A DNA stretch of 64,000 bases, from assembly GCA_039026375.1 (NCBI GenBank), contig JBCCML010000010.1:43601-107600 (forward strand). Reading direction: 5' to 3'. Positions 8,964 to 16,798 of the stretch are shown one piece after another. Position numbers and translations under genes: made by a program. The notes beneath the pieces were generated by a model that saw only the letters and a program-made list of their open reading frames with translations, did no database searches and was not told where the DNA came from. This stretch comes from Thermohalobaculum sp039026375. Its GTDB lineage: Bacteria > Pseudomonadota > Alphaproteobacteria > Rhodobacterales > Rhodobacteraceae. Position 1 is the stretch's first letter. Each line of letters starts with the position of its first letter.

Positions 8964-9893
8964 CTAGAAGAGGTGTCGGCCCAGTGTTACCAGCCCGGCC
9001 AGGATCATTAAACCCCCCGCGATGCGGCCCCAAAGCTCGGCCTTGGGCAGCACTTTTTCGGCCAGAAAGTAGAGCGCGATGACCGCCATCCACAGCACGT
9101 TCATGGCCCCGAAAATGAACATCAGGCCCATCAGCGCCACGCAGCAGCCCAGGCAATAGACGCCGTGGCGGGCGCCGACAGGGAAGGCACCCGACATCCC
9201 CTCGCGCCAATGGCTCATCAGATAGGTCAGCGGATGGCGGCAGTGGCGCAGGCAGAACTCTTTGACGGGCGTGAACTGGTAGGCGCCGGCGGCGATCAAA
9301 AGCAGCCCCGCCGCGTAGGGGCCGGCCACGGTGCCGCCCATGCTGAACCATTCCGAGCCGCGCAGGCCCAGCTGGCCCAGGGCGGCTACCACGGAAAAGC
9401 CCGCCCACAGCACGAAGTAGCCCAGCGCAAACAGCGTGATGCGCAGGCCCAGGCGGGCGCCGCGATCCTCCTTGCTGGCGATACCGGCATAGATCGCCAT
9501 AATCGGCGCCATCGAGGGCAGCATCATCGCGGCCATCATCAGGATCCACATCAGGATGGTGGCGGTGATGGTGCCGGCGGACCAGTCGCCGGGGGTCATC
9601 ATGCCCATATCCATGCCCATATCCATGCCGCCGGACATCTGTCCTGACATGTTGCCTTCCATCTGGCCTGACATGTCGGACCCACTCATGCCTGACCCAT
9701 CCATGGAGCCACTCATCCCTGAGCCGCTCATCGAGCCACTCATCTCTGAGCCGCCCATATCCATCTGCATACCCGCCATGCCCGACATGCTGGCCCAGGT
9801 GCCGATCCACAGCACGCCGGCCACCAGCGAGGTAACCAGGATCGTGACGACGCGCGGATCGTCGGCATAACGGGTGATCAGTCGGGCAATCAT
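8964..9893 (-). CDS. DUF2182 multi-pass membrane protein with methionine-rich segment
   Basis: 309 residues from the ATG at 9893 (GAGAGAAAG just upstream); an ATG at 9935 in frame would add 14 residues. After a first membrane segment (VVTILVTSLVAGVLWIG) comes a low-complexity stretch, about residues 34-92, with roughly 20 Met among Gly, Ser and Asp, arranged as repeated GSGMSGS and MDMG units. At least five further membrane helices follow, including MMAAMMLPSMAPIM, the family signature, and HCRHPLTYLMSHWREG with a His/Cys pair. Such Met-rich segments elsewhere bind Cu(I). A copper role with the neighbouring DUF1326 protein is plausible but inferred. Confidence 0.8.
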   Translation of the reverse strand: MIARLITRYADDPRVVTILVTSLVAGVLWIGTWASMSGMAGMQMDMGGSEMSGSMSGSGMSGSMDGSGMSGSDMSGQMEGNMSGQMSGGMDMGMDMGMMTPGDWSAGTITATILMWILMMAAMMLPSMAPIMAIYAGIASKEDRGARLGLRITLFALGYFVLWAGFSVVAALGQLGLRGSEWFSMGGTVAGPYAAGLLLIAAGAYQFTPVKEFCLRHCRHPLTYLMSHWREGMSGAFPVGARHGVYCLGCCVALMGLMFIFGAMNVLWMAVIALYFLAEKVLPKAELWGRIAGGLMILAGLVTLGRHLF

Positions 9894-10014
9894 GGGCTTT
9901 CTCTCGGCAACGCGGCTTGCCATCAAACGCGCCATCTGACACTTGTCAAACCAAAGCGGCGCCCGCCGCCGAAAAGAAGATGCTCAGAACACGATCTCGA
10001 CAAAGGAGTTTGCC

Positions 10015-11007
10015 ATGGCGTTCCGCGCGCTCGTCGTTGACAAGGCCGAGGACGGCACGATCAGCCAGGCCGTCCAGGAGTTGACCGAAGACCAGTTGCC
10101 CGAGGGCGATGTGACGGTGGCGATCGACTATTCGACGCTGAACTACAAGGACGGGCTTTGCATCACAGGCTCTGGCGGGTTGGTGCGCAATTTCCCGCAC
10201 GTGCCGGGGATCGATTTTGCGGGCACGGTCGAGGTATCTGAGAGCGACCGGTTCAAGCCGGGCGACAAGGTGGTGCTGACCGGCTGGCGCGTGGGCGAGG
10301 TCTGGTGGGGAGGGTATGCCCAGAAGGCGCGGGTAAAAGCTGACTGGCTGGTCGGATTGCCGGACGGGCTGGATGCGCGCCAGGCGATGGCCGTGGGCAC
10401 GGCAGGTTTCACGTCGATGCTGGCGGTCATGGCGCTGGAGCGCCAGGGACTGACGCCGGGGCAGGGCCCGGTGTTGGTGACGGGGGCTGCCGGCGGCGTG
10501 GGCTCGGTCGCTGTCGCGATCCTGGCCAAGCTGGGCTACGAGGTTGCGGCCGTGACCGGCCGGCCGGAGCAGGGCGATTACCTTAAGGATCTGGGGGCCA
10601 CGACGATCGTGCCGCGGGCCGATCTGGCCGAGGCGCCGACGCGGCCCCTGGACCGCGAGACCTGGGCGGGCTGTGTCGATGCGGTGGGCGGCGACATGCT
10701 GGCCCGCGTGCTGACCCAGATGAAGTACGGCGCCTCGATCGCCGCGGTTGGCCTGGCCGGGGGCGCGAAGCTGCCGGCGACAGTGGTGCCCTTCCTGTTG
10801 CGGGGGGTGAACCTTCTGGGCATCGACTCGGTGATGCAGCCCTTGGAGAACCGCGAGGTGGCCTGGGCACGCATCGCCAGCGATCTGCCGTTGGATAAGC
10901 TGGAGGGCATGATCTCGACCGCAACTCTGGGCGATCTGCCAGGGCTGGGTCCGGACATTCTGAAGGGCAAGGTCAAGGGCCGGATGGTCGTCGACGTCAA
11001 CGCCTGA
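10015..11007 (+). CDS. acuI: Acrylyl-CoA reductase (NADPH), AcuI/YhdH family
   Basis: 330 residues from the ATG after AAGGAGTTTGCC. This zinc-free MDR-family oxidoreductase reduces acrylyl-CoA to propionyl-CoA. Marks of the family are the N-terminal SSS-like region ending STLNYKDGLCITG, the HVPGIDFAGTVE segment, GWRVGEVWWGGYAQKARV near residue 90, the Rossmann motif TGAAGGVGSVAVAILAKLG near 155, and the C-terminal GIDSVMQP followed by KGKVKGRMVVDVNA. In Rhodobacterales the enzyme serves acrylate/DMSP and 3-hydroxypropionate metabolism, feeding propionyl-CoA assimilation. It is divergent from the DUF2182 operon. No DMSP lyase is present in the window. Confidence 0.88.
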   Translation: MAFRALVVDKAEDGTISQAVQELTEDQLPEGDVTVAIDYSTLNYKDGLCITGSGGLVRNFPHVPGIDFAGTVEVSESDRFKPGDKVVLTGWRVGEVWWGGYAQKARVKADWLVGLPDGLDARQAMAVGTAGFTSMLAVMALERQGLTPGQGPVLVTGAAGGVGSVAVAILAKLGYEVAAVTGRPEQGDYLKDLGATTIVPRADLAEAPTRPLDRETWAGCVDAVGGDMLARVLTQMKYGASIAAVGLAGGAKLPATVVPFLLRGVNLLGIDSVMQPLENREVAWARIASDLPLDKLEGMISTATLGDLPGLGPDILKGKVKGRMVVDVNA

Positions 11008-11082
11008 CGGGCCGCGTGCTCCCCGGCAACCACCGCGCGGGCGTGGGCAGGCGCGCCCACCCACCCACCCGTGCGCGGCCCG
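11008..11082. terminator. Gene-end hairpin with CCCACCCACCC loop (after acuI)
   Basis: CGGGCCGCG (11008-11016) pairs with CGCGGCCCG (11074-11082). The intervening sequence carries a CCCACCCACCCACCC tract directly before the right arm. It begins on the base after the acuI stop codon and belongs to the recurrent hairpin family. Confidence 0.6.
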
Positions 11083-11111
11083 TGGCACGCATCGAACGAA
11101 AGGGACAGGCC

Positions 11112-12308
11112 ATGGCGGCGCTGGATACCGATTGGGTGCGGGCACAGTTCCCCGCCTTCGCCCACCCCGACACCAAGGATTGGGCATTCTTTGAGAACGC
11201 CGGCGGCTCGTACCCCTGCCAGCAGGTGGTCGACCGGATGCACGACCTCTACACCCGCTCGAAGGTGCAGCCCTACTGGGCGTTTCCCGCCTCGAACCGT
11301 GCGGGCGCTGCCATGGACGAGAGCCGCGCTGCCCTGGCCGCGGTGATGGGCGTGCAGACGGACGAGATCCATTTTGGCCCGTCGACCACGCAAAACGCCT
11401 ATGTCCTGGCCCAGGCGATCCGCCAAGCCTATGGCAACGGCGAGATCGTGGTGACAGATCAGGATCACGAGGCAAATTCGGGCTATTGGCGGCGGCTTGA
11501 AGGTGACGGCTTTGTCATCCGCGAATGGCGCCTGGACCCCGATACCGGCCATCTGGACCCGGCTGATCTGGATGCGCTGTTGTCCGACCAGACGCGGGTG
11601 GTTGCCTTTCCCCATGCCTCGAACATCGTGGCCGAGATCAATTCGGTGGCCGAGATTTGCGCCAAGGTGCGCGCGGCGGGCGCGATATCGGTCGTGGACG
11701 GCGTCAGCTATGCGCCGCATGGTATCCCGGACGTCGGGGCGCTGGGCGCCGATGTCTACATGTTCTCGGCCTACAAGACACACGGGCCCCACCAGGGCGT
11801 GATGACCGTGCGCCGGGGGGCGGCCGAGCGCATGGCGCCGCAGGGCCACGGCTTTAACCGCGCCGATCCCAAGTCCTGGTTCACCCCGGCGGGTCCCGAT
11901 CACGCACAGCAGGGCGCGTTGGCGGGGATGGTCGACTATGCCAATGCCCTGTCGGCCCATCATGGCGCCCAGCCCGCGCATGACCTGATGCGCCAGGCGG
12001 AGATCGACCTGATGCGGCCCCTGATGGACTGGCTGGACGGGCGCAACGATGTGCGCCTGTTGGGCCCGTCCGACCCCGAGCGACGGGCGCCGACGATCAG
12101 CTTGGTCCATCGCCGTCCCGGTGAAGCGCTGGCGGAGGATCTGGCCCAGCACAAGATCGCCGCGGGGGGCGGGTGCTTTTATTCGAACCGCTGTGTGGCG
12201 CGCCAGGGCGTCGACGAGGCGCACGGCGTGCTGCGCGTGTCGTTCCTGCACTATAATAGCCCGGCCGAAATCCAGCGCCTGATCGCCGCGTTGGACGCGA
12301 CGCTCTGA
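11112..12308 (+). CDS. Class V aminotransferase (cysteine desulfurase-like), PLP enzyme
   Basis: 398 residues, start ATG at 11112 after AAAGGGACAGGCC. Fold type I PLP enzyme: FFENAGGSYPCQQVVDRM at the N-terminus, the substrate loop IHFGPSTTQNAYVLAQAI near residue 83, VVDGVSYAPHGIPDV with the Asp that contacts the PLP ring, and FSAYKTHGPHQGVMTVR with the PLP Lys near residue 223. The C-terminal small domain contains a GGGCFYSNRC segment. The group includes kynureninase-like and isopenicillin N epimerase-like members, so the substrate cannot be assigned. It is four-to-eight bases from rsmD and likely cotranscribed with it. Confidence 0.8.
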   Translation: MAALDTDWVRAQFPAFAHPDTKDWAFFENAGGSYPCQQVVDRMHDLYTRSKVQPYWAFPASNRAGAAMDESRAALAAVMGVQTDEIHFGPSTTQNAYVLAQAIRQAYGNGEIVVTDQDHEANSGYWRRLEGDGFVIREWRLDPDTGHLDPADLDALLSDQTRVVAFPHASNIVAEINSVAEICAKVRAAGAISVVDGVSYAPHGIPDVGALGADVYMFSAYKTHGPHQGVMTVRRGAAERMAPQGHGFNRADPKSWFTPAGPDHAQQGALAGMVDYANALSAHHGAQPAHDLMRQAEIDLMRPLMDWLDGRNDVRLLGPSDPERRAPTISLVHRRPGEALAEDLAQHKIAAGGGCFYSNRCVARQGVDEAHGVLRVSFLHYNSPAEIQRLIAALDATL

Positions 12309-12315
12309 GCGTTTG

Positions 12316-12918
12316 ATGCGGATCGTCGGCGGACGCTTCAAGGGGACGCGGCTGGCCGCACCCGGGGCCGCGGGCGGGGGCGCCGGTCATTTGCGCCCGA
12401 CCTCTGACCGGGTGCGCGAGGCGCTGTTCAACCTGCTGAGCCATGGGGACTATCCGCCCATCGATGGGGCGCGGGTCCTGGACCTGTTCGCGGGGACGGG
12501 TGCGCTGGGGCTGGAGGCGCTGTCCCGGGGGGCGACGCGGGCGGTTTTCATCGACGAGGGCGCCCCGGCGCGCGGCCTGATCCGCCGCAATATCGAGACG
12601 CTGGGCGTCATCGGCCAGACCAAACTGTGGCGGCGCAACGCGACCCGGCTGGGCCCGTGCCGGGGGGAGCCCTATACGCTGGTCTTCGTCGATCCACCCT
12701 ATGGCCAGGGCCTGGGGGAGCGGGCGTTGATCTCGGCGCAAGTTGGGGGCTGGCTGGCGCCCGGGGCGGTGATCATCCTGGAGGAGACGGCGGTGGTCAC
12801 ACCGGACCTGCCGCCCGTCTTTGTCCCGGCCGATACGCGGACCTATGGCGATACCGCGATCCTGATTTATCGGATGGCACCGGATACTGGGCTTGGCGCC
12901 GGCGCGGAAGGCGGCTAA
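12316..12918 (+). CDS. rsmD: 16S rRNA (guanine966-N2)-methyltransferase RsmD
   Basis: 200 residues beginning MRIVGGRFKGTRLAAP, the family's typical start. RPTSDRVREALFNLLSH near residue 30 and the SAM-binding VLDLFAGTGALGLEALSRGA near 56 are followed by the catalytic FVDPPYGQGLGERAL near 126, containing the D/N-PP-F/Y motif. The enzyme methylates guanine 966 of 16S rRNA in the assembled small subunit. The length is normal. Two C-terminal stretches are rich in Gly and Ala. Confidence 0.9.
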   Translation: MRIVGGRFKGTRLAAPGAAGGGAGHLRPTSDRVREALFNLLSHGDYPPIDGARVLDLFAGTGALGLEALSRGATRAVFIDEGAPARGLIRRNIETLGVIGQTKLWRRNATRLGPCRGEPYTLVFVDPPYGQGLGERALISAQVGGWLAPGAVIILEETAVVTPDLPPVFVPADTRTYGDTAILIYRMAPDTGLGAGAEGG

Positions 12919-12991
12919 CGGGGGCGGCACTGTGGGTGTCAATACGGGCGAGGGTCGGGCGACCCTGCCAACCATCAGGGGAGGAGGCAGC

Positions 12992-13804
12992 ATGCAGATC
13001 GGCGCGGAGACGCCAGCCCTGGTGACAGGTGCGGCCAGCGGCCTGGGCGAGGCGACGGCGCGGGCCCTTGCGGCAAATGGCGCCAAGGTCGCCATCCTGG
13101 ACCGGCATGCGGCGCGCGGCCAGGCGGTGGCCCAGGAGATCGGCGGCATCTTTCAGGAGACGGATGTCACCTCGGACGCCAGCGTCGAGGCCGCGATCGC
13201 GGCGGCCACCGAGGCGCACGGCGCGCCCCGGATCTGCGTGAACTGTGCCGGCGTGGGCCCGGCGCAGAAGACCATCGGCCGAGACGGCCCCATGGACATG
13301 GCGCACTACGAACAGGTGATCGCGATCAATCTGGTCGGCACGATGCGGGTGATGTCGCGGGCCGCCTGGGCGATGAGCCAGGCCGAGCCCCTGGACGCAG
13401 ATGGCGCCAAGGGCGTGATCGTGAATACCGCCTCGGTTGCTGCGTTTGACGGGCAGATCGGCCAGGCGGCCTATGCGTCGTCCAAAGGCGGCGTAGCCGG
13501 GCTGACCCTGCCGGCCGCCCGCGATCTGGCGCGCAGCGGCATCCGGGTGATGACCATCGCGCCCGGCATCTTCGGCACGCCCATGCTGAAGGGCCTGCCC
13601 CAAGAGGTGCAGGACAGCCTGGCGGTCCAGGTGCCGTTCCCCTCGCGCCTGGGCGGACCGGAAGAATTCGCAGCCCTTGTCTGTTTCATCGCCGAGACGG
13701 GCTATTTGAACGGCGAGGTGATCCGCCTGGACGGTGCCATCCGCATGGGACCGAAACAGCGGGGGCCGCGAACGACCGGCTCAAACCCCGAAGCCTCTAT
13801 ATGA
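12992..13804 (+). CDS. Short-chain dehydrogenase, 3-hydroxyacyl-CoA dehydrogenase type II-like
   Basis: 270 residues from the ATG preceded by GGGGAGGAGGCAGC. Rossmann NAD-binding motif TGAASGLGEATARAL near residue 11, an NCAGVGPAQKT loop near 83, and catalytic Ser, Tyr and Lys in VNTASVAAFDGQIGQAAYASSKGG near 145-168. The APGIFGTPMLKGLP segment after the active site resembles the human HSD17B10/bacterial FadB2 group that oxidises 2-methyl-3-hydroxyacyl-CoAs. That substrate is inferred. The last codons overlap the stretch upstream of the peroxiredoxin gene, so the two are likely cotranscribed. Confidence 0.85.
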   Translation: MQIGAETPALVTGAASGLGEATARALAANGAKVAILDRHAARGQAVAQEIGGIFQETDVTSDASVEAAIAAATEAHGAPRICVNCAGVGPAQKTIGRDGPMDMAHYEQVIAINLVGTMRVMSRAAWAMSQAEPLDADGAKGVIVNTASVAAFDGQIGQAAYASSKGGVAGLTLPAARDLARSGIRVMTIAPGIFGTPMLKGLPQEVQDSLAVQVPFPSRLGGPEEFAALVCFIAETGYLNGEVIRLDGAIRMGPKQRGPRTTGSNPEASI

Positions 13805-13833
13805 CGGCCTCAACACGACAGAAGGAGACGACC

Positions 13834-14322
13834 ATGGCCATTTCCGCAGGCGACGCGATGCCCGCTGCCACCTTATTCGAGATGACGGCGGACGGGCCGG
13901 GCCAGGTGGCCAGCGCCGATGTCTTCGCCGGCAAGACGGTGGCGCTGTTCGGCGTGCCGGGGGCTTTCACGCCCACCTGCCACCTGAAGCACATGCCCAG
14001 CTTTGTCGAAAACGCCGCGGCGCTGAAGGCCAAGGGCGTGGACGAGATTGTCTGCGTGGCCGTGAACGACCCCTTCGTGATGAAAGCCTGGGGCGAGGCC
14101 ACCGGCGCGACCGAGGCAGGGATCCGCTGCATGGGCGATTCCAGCGCCGAGATGGTCAAGGGCCTGGGCATTGACTTCGACGCCTCGGCCGCTGGGCTGG
14201 GCGTGCGCGGCATGCGGTTCTCGGCCGTGGTCAAGGACGGCACCGTGACGGCGATGAACGTCGAGGACGGACCCGGGCAGATGACCTCGACCTCGGCCGA
14301 GGCGATGCTGGAACAGCTCTGA
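13834..14322 (+). CDS. Peroxiredoxin, Prx5-type
   Basis: 162 residues, start at MAISAGDAMP after GAAGGAGACGACC. The peroxidatic Cys49 lies in VPGAFTPTCHLKHMPSF, the Prx5 signature, followed by VAVNDPFVMKAWGEATGA near residue 78 and a C-terminal half ending AMLEQL. It reduces hydrogen peroxide or alkyl hydroperoxides with glutathione/glutaredoxin or thioredoxin as electron source. The length fits the cytoplasmic single-domain form with no fused glutaredoxin. It lies in a short co-directional run after an SDR gene. Confidence 0.9.
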   Translation: MAISAGDAMPAATLFEMTADGPGQVASADVFAGKTVALFGVPGAFTPTCHLKHMPSFVENAAALKAKGVDEIVCVAVNDPFVMKAWGEATGATEAGIRCMGDSSAEMVKGLGIDFDASAAGLGVRGMRFSAVVKDGTVTAMNVEDGPGQMTSTSAEAMLEQL

Positions 14323-14344
14323 TCCGGGCGTGCCGGGGGACCCC

Positions 14345-14794
14345 ATGCGCCGATTGGCGGGCCTGATCGTTGTCCTGCTGCTAGGGGCTGGCCCCGCCTT
14401 CGCCGATTATTGCGGTGAGCGCGAGGCCAGCACGATCTTCTCCTGCGCTATCGAGGGGTCCTCGCGGTCGGTCCACGTCTGCCGGCACGAAGGCGACGGC
14501 ATCCAGTACGTCTATGGGCGGCCGGGTGCCGAGCCTGAACTGGTGCTGAACCGACGCCCGCAAGAGCTGATCTATACGCCCTGGAATGGGGTTGGTCGGG
14601 CGATCTGGGCGTCGCTGGGCATCCCGAACGGTGAGTACCTCTACGAGGTGTCGTTCAGCTACGACAAGTTCGACCAGGTCGAAAGCGGCACGCTGTTGGT
14701 ATTTCGGCGCACTGACATCGTCGCCACGCTGACCTGCCGGCCGGGCACACTGGTCCACGACCTGTCCGACCGCACGGACCTGTTCCCAAACTGA
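14345..14794 (+). CDS. Small secreted protein of unknown function
   Basis: 149 residues from MRRLAGLIVVLLLGAGPAFA, a clear signal peptide, with GGGGGAC just upstream. The mature part is about 130 residues with Cys at positions around YCGERE, FSCAI, VHVCRH and LTCRPG, which could form two disulfides. SRSVHVCRHEGDGIQYVYGRPGAEPELVLNR suggests a beta-rich fold resembling uncharacterised exported proteins of Rhodobacterales. No catalytic motif is visible. It may be cotranscribed with the upstream peroxiredoxin. Confidence 0.7.
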   Translation: MRRLAGLIVVLLLGAGPAFADYCGEREASTIFSCAIEGSSRSVHVCRHEGDGIQYVYGRPGAEPELVLNRRPQELIYTPWNGVGRAIWASLGIPNGEYLYEVSFSYDKFDQVESGTLLVFRRTDIVATLTCRPGTLVHDLSDRTDLFPN

Positions 14795-14879
14795 ATGGAT
14801 CGCGGTGGGCAAGGTTCCACAGCGGAGGTCTAAACCGCCCCAAATTGACCTAGCGCTCGCGGCCACATAGCCTTCGGCC

Positions 14880-15434
14880 ATGCAGATCACGGACCGCACC
14901 GCGAACACCCTCACCCTGACCGATACGCAGGCGGACAAAGCGCTGGCGATCAAAGCCTTGGGCTTGCTGCTGTCTGGGTTCGCGCTGGTCATGGCTTGGC
15001 AGGGCGATTGGGGCCTGGTCGCGCCGCTGCTGATGCTGTCCGTCGGGGCGCAGATCTATCTGTACTTGACGCGGTTGCGGTCGGTTCTGCAATTCGACCG
15101 GGCGGCCGACAAGATCACGCTGGAGCTGGTCAAGCGGGGCAAGACCGAGCAATGGGAATGGCGTTTTTCAGACTTGAAGACCGCGGTGCTGAGCACGCGC
15201 GGCAAGCATGGCACCGATAGTGGCCGGCAGCGCCCGGTCATGGTGCTGAAGGACGGCACGGAAGTGCCGATGCGCCCCTACCATTCGGCGGGCACGCAAA
15301 GCTGGCACGCCGTGGCGGCGGTGAAGCTGTTTCTGGGTCAGAGCATAGCGGATGAGGCACCGACCGGATGGCTGCCACCCGAGGAGTTCGACGAGTATTT
15401 CGCCGACGAGATGGCGCGGTTGTATAAGTCTTAG
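14880..15434 (+). CDS. Small membrane protein with two N-terminal helices
   Basis: 184 residues. Two hydrophobic helices (KALGLLLSGFALVMAW and LVAPLLMLSVGAQIYLYL) are followed by a roughly 110-residue soluble domain: VLQFDRAADKITLELVKRG, WEWRFSDLKTAVLSTR, PVMVLKDGTEVPMRPYHS. The strand pattern resembles pleckstrin-like or bPH domains of small bacterial membrane proteins. The organisation is similar to the gene at 56338, which also has two helices followed by a similar domain. Function unknown. Confidence 0.65.
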   Translation: MQITDRTANTLTLTDTQADKALAIKALGLLLSGFALVMAWQGDWGLVAPLLMLSVGAQIYLYLTRLRSVLQFDRAADKITLELVKRGKTEQWEWRFSDLKTAVLSTRGKHGTDSGRQRPVMVLKDGTEVPMRPYHSAGTQSWHAVAAVKLFLGQSIADEAPTGWLPPEEFDEYFADEMARLYKS

Positions 15435-15563
15435 GCTGCCGGTCGGCAGGCGTCCGTCGGTAGCGGCATAGACTGCTGGTCCAGGCGAACGCATGGGGCG
15501 CACCTCGCGAAGACTGATGCCATCTTCCCTGAACTGTCGAAAGGCGCCAACGCGAACCCGGCA

Positions 15564-16745
15564 CTACCCCTTACGGAACGGCGTGCGTTCCGCCAGCAGC
15601 CGGTTTTCGTAGTCGATCGCGTCGCGCTCCCCTTCCAGGTAGTGAGACACCGCGCGGCGAAAGCCCGGATCGGTAATCCAGTGCAGGCTGCGGGTGGTCA
15701 CGGGCTCGTAGCCGCGGGCCAGTTTGTGCCCGCCCTGGGCGCCTGCCTCGACCCGCTGCTGGCCGTTCTGAATGGCGAAGTCGATCGCCTGGTAATAGCA
15801 GGTCTCGAAGTGCAGGCAGGGGTGATCCTCGGTGCAGCCCCAATAGCGCCCGAACAGTGTCTCGCGCCCGATGATGTTCAGCGCGCCCGCCACCCAGCGC
15901 CCGGCGCGGCGGCACATCACCAGCAATATGTCTTCGCGCAGCTTTTCCTGGGCAATATCGAAGAAGGCGCGTGTCAGGTAGGGCGTGCCCCATTTGCGCG
16001 CGCCCGTATCCTGGTAGAAAATCCAGAACGCGTCCCAGTGTTCGGGTTGGAGCGCATCGCCGGTCAACCAGACGATCTCGATGTCGTTCTCGATCGCTCT
16101 GGCCCGTTCCTTGCGCAGGTTCTTGCGTTTGCGCGAGGCCAGCGCGTCCAGGAAGCCGTCGAAGCTTTCATAGCCGTGGTTGATCCAGTGGAACTGCTGA
16201 TCAGTGCGTTGCAGCAGGCCCATCTCGCCGCCCCATTCCCATTCCTGGTCGGTGCAGAAATTGATGTGGAAGGACGAGATGCCGTTGCCCTCGGCCAGTT
16301 GGGTGGCGCCCTGGATCAGGGCGGCCTTGGCGGTGTCGGTGTCGACGGGTCCATCTGGACGCGCCAGCAGTCGGGGGCCGGTTGCCGGGGTGAACGGCAC
16401 GGCGGACAGCAGTTTCGGGTAGTAGCGCCCGCCCGCGCGTTCGAACGCGTGGGCCCAGGAATGGTCAAAGATGTATTCGCCCTGGCTGTGGGTTTTCACG
16501 TAGAGCGGCATGACCCCAGTCACCTCGCCGCCGACGCGTGCCACCAGATGTTGCGGGGCCCAGCCGGTGCGCCGGGCGGCCGATCCGGAGTCCTCCAGTG
16601 CGCGCAGGAAGTCGTAGGTCAGAAACGGGTAGAGCGGCCGGCCGCCATCGGCCGTTTCAGGCGCGGCGCACAGGTCCCAGTCCTGGCGATTGATCTCGTC
16701 CAGGCCCGGGATTACCGAGATTTCGACCAGCGTGTCGCCGTCCAT
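15564..16745 (-). CDS. FemAB/GNAT-like acyltransferase (COG3146 family)
   Basis: 393 residues, start at MDGDTLVEIS six bases after AAGGAGGT. The family is annotated as a putative peptidoglycan-related N-acyltransferase with a GNAT-like fold. Visible features are AAPETADGGRPLYPFLTYDFLRAL near residue 27, SHSQGEYIFDHSWAHAFE-like sequence around 110, RKNLRKERARAIENDIEI near 210, and the C-terminal CYYQAIDFAIQNGQQRVEAGAQGGHK where the acyl-CoA site is expected. The substrate is unknown. It is a separate unit from the T1SS genes downstream. Confidence 0.8.
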   Translation of the reverse strand: MDGDTLVEISVIPGLDEINRQDWDLCAAPETADGGRPLYPFLTYDFLRALEDSGSAARRTGWAPQHLVARVGGEVTGVMPLYVKTHSQGEYIFDHSWAHAFERAGGRYYPKLLSAVPFTPATGPRLLARPDGPVDTDTAKAALIQGATQLAEGNGISSFHINFCTDQEWEWGGEMGLLQRTDQQFHWINHGYESFDGFLDALASRKRKNLRKERARAIENDIEIVWLTGDALQPEHWDAFWIFYQDTGARKWGTPYLTRAFFDIAQEKLREDILLVMCRRAGRWVAGALNIIGRETLFGRYWGCTEDHPCLHFETCYYQAIDFAIQNGQQRVEAGAQGGHKLARGYEPVTTRSLHWITDPGFRRAVSHYLEGERDAIDYENRLLAERTPFRKG

Positions 16746-16798
16746 CGCCACCTCCTTCTACCAGGCGAGGTGGGCGCGGCGCGCAGGCTTTCAAGGCG

